Origin: Amorphophallus konjac
Lineage: Eukaryota > Streptophyta > Magnoliopsida > Alismatales > Araceae
Direction of reading: 5' to 3'
DNA: 64,000 nt
Assembly: GCA_022559845.1 (NCBI GenBank)
Contig: CM040128.1
Span: forward strand, 181,704,691 to 181,768,690
Part shown: one piece after another, positions 1 to 10,848 of the stretch
Layout: each line of letters opens with the position of its first letter
How positions within the stretch are numbered: the first letter of the stretch is position 1
Position numbers and translations under genes: made by a program
Notes under the pieces: generated by a model
Told to the model about the DNA's origin: nothing
Database searches by the model: none
What the model saw: only the letters and a program-made list of their open reading frames with translations

Positions 1-955
1 AAGTTCCACTGGTTAAGGTGGGAAGGACTTTCCCCGGTTCTACGCAGTTAACCAAGACTCATCTCAATTGCCTAGGGGATTGAGTATCTGTCTGTACTGA
101 CCTTCTAATGTCTGTTTGGGCACTGTGTCTAAGCCATATATATCATCTGAAATTTTGTCTCTGAATCTAAAATATGTGAAGACATATGACTTCTGAAAAT
201 TCTAAAATTCTGTTCTGAAATCTGTTCAGTCATATGCAAATATGAGAAATTCTATTTCTGTATCTGAAATTCTGTAAAGACATGTTACTTCTAAAATTGT
301 GAAATTGTGAAATTCTATTTCTGAAATATGTGCAGTCATACGAAATTATGAAAAATTATGTTTTCTAAAAATCTGAATGGGTATATGAGTTTTTGAAAAA
401 AAATGAAGTATAGTTATATAAATAGTTGTTTATTGCTGCAAAACCTATTTTTTTTTGTACCCGGTAACCTGATTTTAGATTTTAGTATCTTTTGTTGATT
501 AATCCTTGAAGTATGTTAGATGTGGATAAAAGAGAACGATTTGATTTTAGTAACTTGCTGAGTCTATTCCTAGACTCATACTTGCTAACCATTTTCAGGT
601 GATTCCCTCGGTAAGGACGAGGAGTTAACGCGTAGTGAATCTGATCGAGAAATTTTGGTGTAGTCTTTAGAGATCTTTATTTTCCATTTGAGGTGCTTTG
701 TTGTTAGAACATTTAAAATTTTGTAATAATGGACTATCGTAAGTAACTTTCTGCTTATCAGTTTTGGACTATTGTGATTTTGAGAATGTGATTTAACTGA
801 TGGGAATGAGATTAATCTTTCGCTGATCTTGTATTCTCTTTATTTATGTAATTCATCAACCAATTATGTTTCTATTAGGTTTTTCCCATTATGGCATCCC
901 TCCTAAATCCGATGAGAGTTGAAAACTGGACCAGATGTTAGGGCGGGGTGGTACA
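1..955 (+). repeat. 3' portion of the 5' LTR of a Ty3/gypsy element
   Basis: The segment is non-coding and AT-rich. It ends in GGGCGGGGTGGTACA, directly followed by a five-base spacer and a primer-binding site complementary to initiator-methionine tRNA, so the LTR end is placed at 955. Its start lies left of the window. Around 140-360 two imperfect copies of a block of about 115 bp (motifs like TTCTGAAAT and CAGTCATA) lie in tandem. The GGTACA-type end followed by TGGTATCAGAGCC is usual for Tekay/Del-like chromovirus LTRs, but the lineage is my inference. Confidence 0.65.
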
Positions 956-960
956 TGCAG

Positions 961-973
961 TGGTATCAGAGCC
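961..973 (+). other. Primer-binding site (tRNA-iMet type)
   Basis: TGGTATCAGAGCC is the standard plant LTR-retrotransposon primer-binding site matching the 3' end of initiator-methionine tRNA, where minus-strand DNA synthesis begins. It lies five bases after the presumed LTR end and about 165 bases before the gag start. Confidence 0.85.
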
Positions 974-1345
974 AAAGGTTGAGAATTTACATAAGTAAAA
1001 CATCAGCTAGGTCCATATCCCAAAATCTAGGTAGTTCCGCAAATTGGTAGAAAAAAATAAGAATAGATGAAGAAATAAATACATAAGGAATATCTATATG
1101 TAAGCTATCACCTTACTAAATTATTACTTTCTAAGGTTATGGCGTCTCGTGGTCGCCGTGCTGCTGCCCCTGCTCGAGAGGAGGAGGCTAGGAGAGATGA
1201 GGAAGAAGGTCAACAAGGATTGTCTGTGCCGCCACCGCCACCATTAGTTGATTATGGCGCATTTATGCAAGGATTGGTGTGAGTGATGCAAACTCAAGCG
1301 GACGCGCATGCAACATTACAAGCCCAAGTTCAAGCTTGAGCTCAG

Positions 1346-1420
1346 GTATGGTGTAGACAATGGGAGTTGCACCTTAGGTTAAGCGGGCTTTGTGACTTAT
1401 CCATGTTATGAATGGTTTAG
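1346..1420 (+). other. Intron-like insert 1 in gag
   Basis: The 75-base segment starts GTATGG and ends GGTTTAG. Removing it joins GCTCAG to GCCTCACCA in the same reading frame and leads directly into the Gag core (PELVQRGIDG, then MEQFRRMNPP). Read straight through, the segment brings stops. It could be a real intron or an ancestral insertion that happens to have GT-AG ends. Confidence 0.45.
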
Positions 1421-1624
1421 GCCTCACCACAACCGGAGTTAGTTCAAAGGGGCATTGACGGACCATCGATCATGGAGCAGTTCCGACGAATGAACCCGCC
1501 ATCTTTTAAAGTGGAGAGTCAACCCCTAGTTGCGGAGCATTGGTTGCGGGCCATGGAGAAGGTGTTTCGGACCATTCGATGTGAGGAGAATGAGAAAGTC
1601 AATCTGGCAACATTTATGATGGAG

Positions 1625-1707
1625 GTAAAAGAACTATTTTTCATAATTTGGTGCAAAGTGATTGGTTAGCATTGTGCTCATCGAAAAATTGGATCATATG
1701 ATTTCAG
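1625..1707 (+). other. Intron-like insert 2 in gag
   Basis: The 83-base, T-rich segment starts GTAAAAG and ends ATATGATTTCAG. Without it the Gag core reads NLATFMMEDRADVWWSSV in one frame, which matches the family pattern. With it the frame hits a stop at 1667. The length, composition and polypyrimidine-like end fit a small plant intron. Confidence 0.5.
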
Positions 1708-2610
1708 GATCGTGCTGATGTGTGGTGGTCCTCTGTTATGCGGAACCAATTTGAGGACGGATTGGTAGAAGCGACATGGGAAGAATTCGTTCGTCTATTC
1801 AAGGCCAAGTATATTCCAGAGCATGTCCAAGACAAAATGGAGCAGGAGTTTCTTACTCTGACTCAGGGATCCATGACGGTGCTCGAGTATGAGGCACGTT
1901 TCACAGAGCTGGTAAGATATGCACCTCATATTATGACTGATGAGAGGAGGAAGGTGAAGAAGTTCGTGATGGGTCTCTGACAGTCACTGAGGACGAGATT
2001 GGTGGCCTTCAATCATCGGACGATGGAAGAGGCTCTAGTGCGGCATGCCGACAAGAAAGCGAAATGGGCCAGTATCAAGAAGAGAAGAAAGCATTGATGA
2101 AGAGGTCGTTGTCGAGTTTTCAACGTCAAGACCGCATGAAGAAACAGAATCCTTTCTCTCGACTGTCAAATTATGCACCGACAAAGGTAGCTTCACCACA
2201 AGCCGGTGGATCGGGAGGATCGTTAGGTGACAAGACAAAATGTAAGCATTGCGGGAAATGGCATGGAGGTAAGGAGTGTTGGATGATTACTGACAGGTGT
2301 CTTAGATGTGGAAGCCCGGATCACAAGATCAAGGATTGTCCGAAGGCTCAGTTAACTACACCAGTAAAGCCCCTGTAGTAGCTACAGCAGCGCCAGCAAC
2401 AGCAAAGTCAGTCGGAAGATCTAGAGCGCCAGCACGAGTGTTTGCATTAGCTAAGGAAGATGCGGAGCAAGCGAATCATGTGACTGAAGGTACACTTTGA
2501 ATATCTGGTTTCCATGCTAGAATCTTGTTTGACATCGGGGCTACTCATTCATTTATGTCCGAGAGGTTTTCAAAGGTGTTGCATGACCGGACCGAAATGT
2601 GCATCGTTAA

Positions 2611-3034
2611 ACACAATGGCCGTCAATCTTAAATTTATTTACTGAACTCATAATAAAAATAAATAACGTAGCACTATGGCGAGTCCGAGTCGAATCCATG
2701 GAGAGGAATTGATTTTCCGAATTGAAGATCTTGTGTTCTAGGTGGAACGTGAACTTTAAATGATTATATGCAAATTAAAATGAAATGACATTAAATAAAT
2801 TTATCTAATGAAATTTGGAGGGTTGTAGAGAGAGAAATAAGAGAGGGAGAGGAAGAAAAAGAAAGAGGCGAGAGAGAGAGATCTAGAGAGAGAAAATAGA
2901 AATACATGATTTTACTGAATTAAAAATACACGTTTTACAACATTAAGTGTGAAAATAAAATTACAATCTCAATAAAAAATAAATCTAAAATAATACCAAG
3001 GAAGACGATGGGATATCGCGGGCGTGGTGTCAGG
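2611..3034 (+). other. Unassigned AT-rich and GA-rich DNA
   Basis: No coding potential is visible. A degenerate GA-rich tract (about 2829-2900, many AGAGAG runs) is flanked by AT-rich sequence. It lies between the truncated Ty3 element and a hAT-like terminus. Confidence 0.5.
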
Positions 3035-3240
3035 TAGGGATGTCAACGGGTCGGATACGGTGTGGATATTGGACTATCCGTATCTGTATCCGATAAAGAA
3101 GAACTGTATCCGTTTACTGTTCGTTAAGTATTCGGAAAGTGGTGTATCCAAAAACCGTTATCTAGTATCCGAAAAATACGATTAACGGACGATAAAAGTA
3201 CATAAAAGATTAAAATTTAAGATGTAAATTAACTTAATTA
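3035..3240. mobile_element. Possible non-autonomous hAT-type element terminus
   Basis: The stretch starts TAGGGATGTCAACGGGTC and continues with repeated, partly inverted GGATAC/GTATCC words. Plant hAT-superfamily elements commonly have TIRs of the form YAGGGATG..., so this looks like one end of such an element. I did not find the matching opposite TIR or an 8-bp target duplication. The element may be truncated, or it may extend into the ORF-bearing DNA to the right. Confidence 0.35.
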
Positions 3241-3323
3241 GAAAAAAATTAAATCAAAAAGAACAATCCATATGATAAACAAACACATTTCAATTTAGTT
3301 CTCATATCATTATTATTCATGAG

Positions 3324-5555
3324 TCAACATATAATGCAATTAAAAGTATACAAATATAACAAGGACTGCCCTGACCCGCCCTTGAGCATAGAGTTCATCA
3401 TCTCCTTTGCAGCGGAATATGTCATCACTCTGCTTGAGGAGAACCCCTTCTCTTGATTAGCCATTTGGACTATGACCGAACAAGGGGTAATGAGAGCCTT
3501 GAAAGTATCTTGGCCAATGAGCAATGTGACTTTGATGATCTTAGATTTAGGCCAGCATAGCATCAATGCTTGGTTTCTTTCCCTAGTGAATACTAGGGGA
3601 CACTCGGCCTCCTCAAAGATGCCCGGCACAAGAACCCGAATCGGCATTCGGCAAATGAAATCTTGGATTTTGAATGGCATAGCCGTGACCAAATTCTTCT
3701 TGCCCGATTCTTGCACGTCCACTTTGGCACATGCATCTGTAGAAAGATGCCCACTCCGAGAGGTGATGGAAGAAGGCGGGAGGGAGGCAGTATGCTCAAT
3801 GGATAATGGAAATTTGATGGGAGGTGTTGTGGGAAGGGTAAGTGGAGGTTGAAACACGTCGGGCTTCTTTCCTTGCTCAGAAGCAGGCGGGATCGACTCG
3901 GGTGCAGAAATAGATGGGCCCTGCTCAGGATTAATCATGAGTTTGGGTAAGGGGTCGAGTGGAGGGATAGGAATGGTTGGGTTCGGGGTTATAAGGATAG
4001 TGAAGGCCTTAAGTGGCGGCGATGGAGGATTACTTGGTTGGGAACAAGGGTTAATAGGAGGTTTGGTGGAATTCGATGGTATGGAGGTTACTTGTGTAGT
4101 TGGAGGGGTAATGATAGGAGGCTTGGTATGTAGGAAGCGTCGGGTTTTGGTGGTACGTGAGGCGTCTAGGGTAGGAGGTGATTCATGGTACATTGACGTG
4201 GGTTGTTGGAGTGTGGATGCATCATCGTAACACCATGTGATTTCGTAGACCTGGGTAGGGATAACGGCTAATTCATGGTGTATTGACGTAGGTTGCTGGA
4301 GTACTGACCCATCATCATAACACCATGATGTCTCATAGGCAGGGGTAGGGATGGTGGCTAATTCAAGGTGCATTGACGTGGGCTGTTGGAGTATTGACCC
4401 ATCGTCGTAACACCATGATGTCTCAAAGATAAGGGTAGGGATAGTGGCTTCGTCCTGAGCAGGGGGTTCTTGTGGAAGTGGTGGAAGAGAGAAACGAAGA
4501 AAACTCGGAGTAGGTGCAACTTGAAAATCATCCTGAGCAGGGGGTTCTTGTGGAAGCGGTGGAAGAGGGAAACAAAGGAAACTTGGAATAGGTGCAACTC
4601 GAAAATCTTCAAAATCTGCATAATGTGCCGTCTCTAATTCTTCATAATCATCAAGCTCGAATGGATGCCGTGGTGGAGGCGTGTTGATGGGTGGAGGTTG
4701 TGTATATTGGTATGGAGGATTTTGCGTATATGGATGTGGAAGCGGGGGGCCATGTGAATGAGTGTGATGAATGGATGGTGAGCAGATGACGTCCACTTGA
4801 TCGTTAAAGCTTGTAACACCATCTTGCTCACTCATATTCTCGATGCCATGCCCATCTCTTACCTCCTTCCAAACTTTTTCCATTTTAGTGATGTTATCAA
4901 TGAGAGTATGAAGGGGATTGACTCGAGGAGGAGGAGGAGGCGGTCGCACACTCATGATCCTCTTTAATTGTTCCTCCATTTGATCAATTTTGTCAATGAT
5001 AGCTTGTTGGAGAGGTGTGACTTTTGAAGTATAGAATCAGTCTTGAGACCTTGGAGGGGCGGCTTGACATGCAGGCTGTGAAGGAGAAATAGAGTGAGGT
5101 TTGTCCATGGAATGACCTGGTCGAACCGGGATACGAGGGATAGCCAGATTTTGGGGTCGTGAGGGATGCTGAAATGAGGGAGGTGGTTGGCCCATGTGGT
5201 CCCTAAAAGGAGCAGCACGAGGACCACCTATGGCGCGTGGATGACCCAGGGGAGAGGGAGAGGTAGATCCCCTCTTAATGACAGCCTAGATGGCTTCAAG
5301 TTGTTGAGGGGTAAGGGAGTCGATGTGAGGAGCTAGGACATCTAAGGCATAGGGGGCACTAATGGAGGGGGAAGCTCCCCTGGCCATGGCCTGCACTCCA
5401 TATGAGGACTCATAAGATGGACCAGCGTCCATGGCACGGACCCCTGGCTCACCCTAGTAGCCTTGGCCCGTATTATACTCTCCATAAGAGTCATGCATTT
5501 GGGGGTCATAGTTGAAGGTCTCAGCCTTGAAAGCATCATAATTGTATTTAGCCAT
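3324..5555 (-). pseudogene. Long proline-rich ORF of unknown family, three in-frame stops
   Basis: Reading leftward from an ATG at 5555 (MAKYNYDAFKAETFNYDP), one frame runs about 740 codons and is interrupted only by TAG, TAG and TGA (after GQGY, after QQLEAI and after RSQD). The part from 4979 is free of stops for 551 codons. The N-terminal fifth is rich in Gly, Tyr and Ser. A short charged segment (QMEEQLKRIMS...HTLIDNITKMEKVWKEV) follows. A Pro-rich middle has two copies of a repeat containing VAPxPSFLxF and three copies of about 41 residues containing SWCYDDGS and QQPTSM. The C-terminal 150 residues look globular (FICRMPIRVLVPGIFEEAECPLVF). The last roughly 15 codons seem to belong to adjoining DNA. 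It is most likely an extra or Gag-like ORF of an LTR element, but no recognised domain supports that. Confidence 0.5.
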
Positions 5556-7700
5556 CCGTAACACTTTTCTGGAACGTAATAACATACACCAACAAACAAA
5601 TAGCAGAGATTAACACACAAGTTGATGCTTTACGTCCTTTTTTTATTTTTGTTTATTTGTTTGTTTGTTTGTTTTCTTTTTTTTTTTCACAAACTAGAAG
5701 TTCACACAAAAGGTAGGACCCTAGTTAGCATTTTGGCCACCGCCGTGCCAACTAAGGTCACTCGCCTCACCACGAACGTGTAACTAAACTTCGGGGAACT
5801 TCTGTGGTACAACCGGCCCCGTAAACGAAGAGGGAATCTTTCGCTGTCGGGGACTTACAGAGGTCCCGATGGAGGAGATCCTAGTCCGTCGAGAGGAATT
5901 CTCGAACGGAGAGTCCTTCCTTCACCGAGAGAGGGTGAGTTCCTAGAAATGGAAAATAAAAGGGGAAGATGCATGCAATGCAGTGCTGTATAACAGAGAT
6001 ATGTAAAACACCAACAAAATAAGAAGACCAGGAATTATATAGGACGGAATAGAATTAAATAGTTTTCACAACATGAAAAAGAACATAAATTGTACAGGAC
6101 AGAACAAGATTGATTTTTTTCTTTTTTCCTCTTTTTTTTTGAATCAAAGGAGCGTGTCCAAAATGGGAGATGCCTTTGAAAGAGCACGTCCACTTGTAAA
6201 GACGCGTCCACACAAAGACTGACAGTTGCTAAGGGCGATGATGCTGAGCACGCGCCTGGGACTCTAGACACGTTCTCAAATCGAAGCCCGCTTTTTTCGG
6301 AAACGACGGAGGGAAAGGCAAGACAAGATTTTCAAAACAGCGTGAATCTCTCGAAAAATCACAGGGGACAATGGTGAAGTGCACAAGGTGCACGAGGGAT
6401 GAAATTAAAATTACAAAAAGGTGCTGCTAAGAGCACAACTGTAGCGCACGTGGGCGCAATAGGGAGGGGCACATGTGGGTGCCAATGGAGGGGCATACGC
6501 GTGCGCCGAAATCACACAGGTAACCAAAAAGAAGGCAAAAGAAGTCCCACCGTGATCGCCAAGAGGTGTGGACGGACGTCACGCGGTCAGAGAGCAGGGA
6601 AGAAAACACGCAGGCTTAAAGAGAATGTGGAGAAAGACTCCCGGAGAGGATTGTCTCTACCGGGTTCGAACAAGGAAACACGGGAGATGAAAAACACACG
6701 AAATGAAAGGGTACAATTAGATAGAAATGGAGATGATAGAAAATAAACCACCGCGAGAACCTGTTCTCCGCCGGGTATAGGAATTAGACCGCCGCGAGAG
6801 GTGACACCCTCCGCGGGATTTATTAGGGGATGGGAGTGTGTAGAAATTAAATACTGAAAATAAATTGATGAAATAAAAGGATCACTGCGAGAAGTAACTC
6901 ACCACGGGTTTTATTGGATTAGTGTTAGGGTTAGAGTTAATGTACAGAAATTAAATGTTAGAGTTAGTGTACAAAAATTAAATGTTAGAGTTAGAGTGCC
7001 GAAATAAAAGTCAGTGTTAGAGTATAGAAATAAAAGTCAGTGTTAGAGTACAGAAAGTAAAAGTCAGTATTAGAATACAGAAAGTAAAAGTTAGTGTTAG
7101 AATACAAAAAGTAAAAGTCAGTGTTAGAATACAGAAAGTAAAAGTCAGTTAAATTGTTAGGAGTTAATGTACAGAAATTAAATTGTTAGGAGTTAGTGTA
7201 CAAACATTAAATTGCTGAAATTAAATAAGGGAGGGGAACCACCGCGGGGAATGATCCTCCGCGCGGGTGAGGACAGGAATAAGATATTAGAATTGAAAAA
7301 TCGCCGGGGGGAATGATCCTCCGCGCGGGTGAGGATAGGAATCAAAGTGCAACCACCGCGGGATTTGACTCTCCACGATTTTTCTTATGGGAACGAAGAA
7401 GCCGAAGAGTTCGGGCGTTGGGATGGTGTGATCGCCAGGGGCTGGAGGCCCCAAAATGAAGGGAAGTGATCGCACGACGCCTCAGAGATGGGGGATCCAG
7501 CAGGTTCCTTCTTCCTCTTCTTTCAGCCGGCCGAAGGAGAGGGCTTTCCTTTGATGGTTACCCTTGCAAAAGAAAATAAAGCAATGGATCAGAACAACAG
7601 TAATGCAGTGTCAGTCCCTTGTGATAATAATGATGAATTCATGGGCAAAACACACCTGGTCGATCTTGTTTTAAACCCCTTTTGAGGATGAAAAGGGATA
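5556..7700 (-). other. Leader-like non-coding DNA upstream of the proline-rich ORF
   Basis: No convincing coding region is seen. A T-rich microsatellite with TTTG units lies at about 5638-5690, directly upstream of the ORF start. GC-richer DNA follows, with recurring phrases such as ACCGCG(G/A)G and a duplicated block CGGGTGAGGA(C/T)AGGAAT at about 7263 and 7326. Short ORFs here, such as 6399-6746, have skewed composition and no family resemblance. By position it could be the 5' untranslated leader of the element that carries the ORF. Confidence 0.35.
6895..7215. repeat. Degenerate tandem array of about 26-30-bp units
   Basis: The unit is built on GTTAGAGTACAGAAAGTAAA and repeats about ten times with substitutions and small length changes (GTGTTAGAATACAGAAAG and similar). 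It is a local minisatellite inside the leader-like region. Confidence 0.7.
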
Positions 7701-8331
7701 GACAGATGATATGATGAATGGACGCTTGTGCAAGAGTTGCACTTAGAAGATGACTACATACAAAGATGAATGATGCATGCAAATACTACAAGAATTAAAC
7801 GAGGAAGAAAGACGGGTTGAGAAAAGGCGTGTTGGTATCGCCAATGGCGAGCTTCGAGGGGGAGCTTCGACTGCTTGAGCACGGCACGAGTGTGCAAGAT
7901 GGAGTAGCCTTCTCTCGTTCGCGCGAACACGCGGAAACTCAACAAAACCTTCCTTTGGAACTTCCCGAGCCCCTAGTGAATGGGAGAGAGAGAGAGAGAG
8001 CCCCTTTTTTATTATTTTTTTAAAGAGATATTTAGACAAGATGGTATATATGAAGATAGATGGTAGAGGGGGTAAAAAGGACTTAAAAATAAATAATAAA
8101 AATAGAGAGGGTAGGGATAAAAGCTTAGTCATTAAAATAAAAATATATATGTGTATATATATATTAAAGTCCCATGTACATGGAGTCATAGAGTAGAGAG
8201 AGGTAGGGAGAAGAGAAAGAGAGAGAGAGAGAGAGTAAGAGGCGAGTGAGAGAGAAGAGAGAAAGGGAGATTTTTTTTTGTTCTTTTAGAGAGATATTTA
8301 AGAAATATAATACATGTAAACATATATAGGA

Positions 8332-8722
8332 GATGGTGAGGGGTAAAAAGGGTTTAAAAATAAATAATAAAAATAGAGGGGGAAAAGATAGAAGTAGAGA
8401 GAGGAGTGAGGCCTTAAGAATAATAAGATTACATATCAATAAAATAAAATAAAATAAGTGTGTGTGTGTGTGATGGGTAGAGAAAGGTAGAGAGGAGAGA
8501 GAGAGGGCGGGAGAGCGAGATAGATGGGATGGTGAGGGGTAAAAAGGGTTTAAAAATAAATAATAAAAATAGAGGGGGAAAAGATAGAAGTAGAGAGAGG
8601 AGTGAGGCCTTAAGAATAATAAGAATACATATCAATAAAATAAAATAAAATAAGTGTGTGTGTGTGATGGGTAGAGAAAGGTAGAGAGGAGAGAGAGAGG
8701 GCGGGAGAGCGAGATAGATGGG
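8332..8722. repeat. Tandem duplication of a 196-bp block
   Basis: The block beginning GATGGTGAGGGGTAAAAAGG at 8332 recurs at 8528 almost unchanged, through the GT microsatellite to GAGCGAGATAGATGGGA. A weaker third relative lies at about 8045-8220. The copies contain a (GT)n tract and (GA)n tracts whose lengths differ. Confidence 0.8.
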
Positions 8723-10488
8723 AGAGAGAGAGTAGCACGACGAGGGGACAGGGTGAGAGGGGGTTGCGAGTGTGGGGGAGGGAAGACGATGGCGACGGTG
8801 GTGGGTTGCCGGTGGCGAGTGCGACGGTCGGAGGGCGACGGTGGTGAGAGAGAGGGTGCAGTGGGATGAGGGCAACGTGAGAGAGTGTTGTGTGTGAAAG
8901 ATGGTGAGAGAGAGATTTTGGTGGGAGGTCGATGACGGGGTGTACGCGTGAAGGCGTGGCATGCAGGGCGTGGTGGGGAGAGGAGGAAAGGGAGTGGTGT
9001 AGGTGGGTTACGGTGGGGAGTATGTGTGAAGGGGAGTGGGGGAAACGACGGCGACAAGGGGGGGAAAGGGGCGGTGAAGGGAGTGGAAGTGGTACGAACG
9101 GTGGAGATGGAGATGCGAAGGGAGGGGGTGGCTCGCGGTGTTAGCGGAGGGCACAGAGGGTGCAGAGGGGGAGTGGAGGGAGGGGCTGCCGAGGTAGAGA
9201 GTGAGAGAGAGGGAGGAGGGAGAGCTGGAACGAGGGGTTGTGTGTCTGGGAGACGCTAGCGGCTGCGGTGGTGAGAGGAGCAAGTGAACAGGGTCGTGGG
9301 TTACGTAGAGAGGGAGGAGACGTGGAGTGCAGGCCGGGTCAGGGTGCTGGGTTAGAGAGAAAAAAAACAAAGAGGGAGAGAGAGATCGCTATGGGGGAAG
9401 CTGGGCGACGAGGGGAGCATGATGACACCGGACGCGGTGGTTAGCAGGTTAAGGGGGGAAGGTGCTATGGAGGTGGTGTGAGTAGGGAGAGAAGGCAAGA
9501 TGTGCGGCAGGATGACGTGCATGGGGAGGGGTCGCGAGTGGAGAGAGGAAGAGGGAGCAGTGAGAAGGGTGTTGGACGTGAGAGGGGGGTGAGGTTGGGG
9601 TAGCAGACACAAAGAGGGGGGTGGCCACGGTGCGACGTGTGTGTGCGTTAGTGAGAGAAGGAGGGAGACGGAAGAGCAGGGAGAGGGGGTTGTTGTGGTG
9701 GGTACATGGAGCAGAGAAAGAGGGACTGGGGGGTTAACACGGGGAGAGCCGGAGGTGGTCGACGCGGTGGAGAGAGGTGGTCGCCGGTGGTGGCGTGGGA
9801 GGCTCAGGCGGCTGTGGAGGTGATGGGGAGACGGTGGTTGCAGTGGGAACGGAGGCGGTGGAGGCTATAGAGAGAGAGAGAGAGTTGGGGACGGAGGTAG
9901 TGGAGGGAAGTGGCGGACGTGGAGGTGTGGGCTGAGAAAAGGGAGAGAGGGTCTAGCGGTGGTGAGGAGAGGAGTGGGGGTGGTGCTTCGGTGGTGGTGC
10001 GGTGGCTAAAGGGAGAAAGAGAGACGGTGGATGGCGGTCGTGGCTGGAGAGAGAGAGACGGTGGTGGGCTTCGCGATGAAGTGCTGGAGAGGGGGGGTCG
10101 CCGGCGGTAGTGGTGAGGGGGTGAGGGATGGAGAGTTAGAGAGATGGGAGAGGCCGGTGCGGAGGTTGTCGACGCGGTGGTCGGCGGTAGTCGCCAGCGG
10201 CGGCATGGTTGAGAGGGGGAGAATGCGTCTGCTACCGTGGCCTCCGTGGGAGAGAAATGGTGATGGGGAGAGAAGAGTGGGAGAGTGGGTGAAGGGCCCT
10301 GCCGACCGGGTGTGAAGAGAGGAGAAGAGATGGGGATGAGTGGGGTGGTTTACGCAGGTGTGAAGAGAGAAGGAGGTCTGCCTTTAGTCGGGTGAGGAGT
10401 GTTTGATGGTATGCTAAATGAGAGAGTGGGAGATGGGAGACAAGATCCGAGACAAGTGGGAGGGAGTTAAAGAAAGGAGTTAAGATTT

Positions 10489-10498
10489 ATATATATAT

Positions 10499-10534
<36 letters not shown>
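10489..10534. repeat. (TA)n microsatellite
   Basis: About 45 bases of nearly pure alternating T and A, broken once by AAA, lie in the AT-rich part of the candidate LTR. Confidence 0.85.
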
Positions 10535-10535
<1 letters not shown>

Positions 10536-10848
10536 AGAATTAAAGGGTGGGCCACGGGACTTAATTGTTTTCATTTTTTTATGATTTTAAAGAAATTATA
10601 GAGATGGGAAGATTTTTATTTTTATTCCTTTTAGGAGCCAAATAATTGAATGTCTCAGATTTCATCATTTTTTTATTTTAATAATTTTAATAATTTTTAA
10701 TTTTAATAATTTTTTTGGTGAAGTCGAGATTTATCATATAAAATTTCATTAAAGCTCAAGAAACACAAAAAATAGGAAAAATATCAGAAAAATAGAAAAT
10801 CACCCAAATAATTCAAACGAGAGAGCCACTTTGGGGTGTTATAGTATA

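Larger units (their letters stand above)
1139..2610 (+). pseudogene. Ty3/gypsy gag and start of protease, broken and truncated
   Basis: The Gag start ATG at 1139 begins MASRGRRAAAP and runs to an in-frame TGA near 1280. The core Gag region (1421-1624 and 1708-1980) contains typical retrotransposon-gag text such as HWLRAMEKVF, DVWWSSVMRNQF, EFLTLTQGSMTV and FTELVRYAPH. A stop at 1978 and a frameshift lead to the nucleocapsid part (2064-2378), with a variant zinc knuckle CKHCGKWHGGKEC and a standard CX2CX4HX4C knuckle CLRCGSPDHKIKDC. A further shift leads to the protease start ILFDIGATHSF, where the usual catalytic D-[S/T]-G triad reads D-I-G. Similarity ends abruptly near 2610, so the rest of pol is missing. 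Two segments inside gag (1346-1420 and 1625-1707) look like introns. The element is dead as it stands. Confidence 0.85.
7701..10843 (-). repeat. Candidate Ty3/gypsy LTR-type region, minus orientation
   Basis: The right edge at 10843 reads, on the minus strand, TATAACACCCCAAAGTGGC. This resembles the TGTAACACCCC start of many plant Ty3/gypsy LTRs with one G-to-A change. AT-rich DNA follows, then a long CT-rich (minus) or GA-rich (plus) stretch. It abuts the end of a copia integrase ORF, which fits insertion into or truncation of that element. The other end, a primer-binding site or a polypurine tract was not found. All ORFs within are low-complexity artefacts of the purine-rich strand. Confidence 0.35.

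Noticed and set aside
8429..10315. Several ORFs of 60-177 codons rich in Pro/Ser/Thr (minus) or Gly/Arg/Glu (plus)
   Set aside because: They reflect the GA/CT strand bias of the region. They lack domains and overlap each other on both strands.
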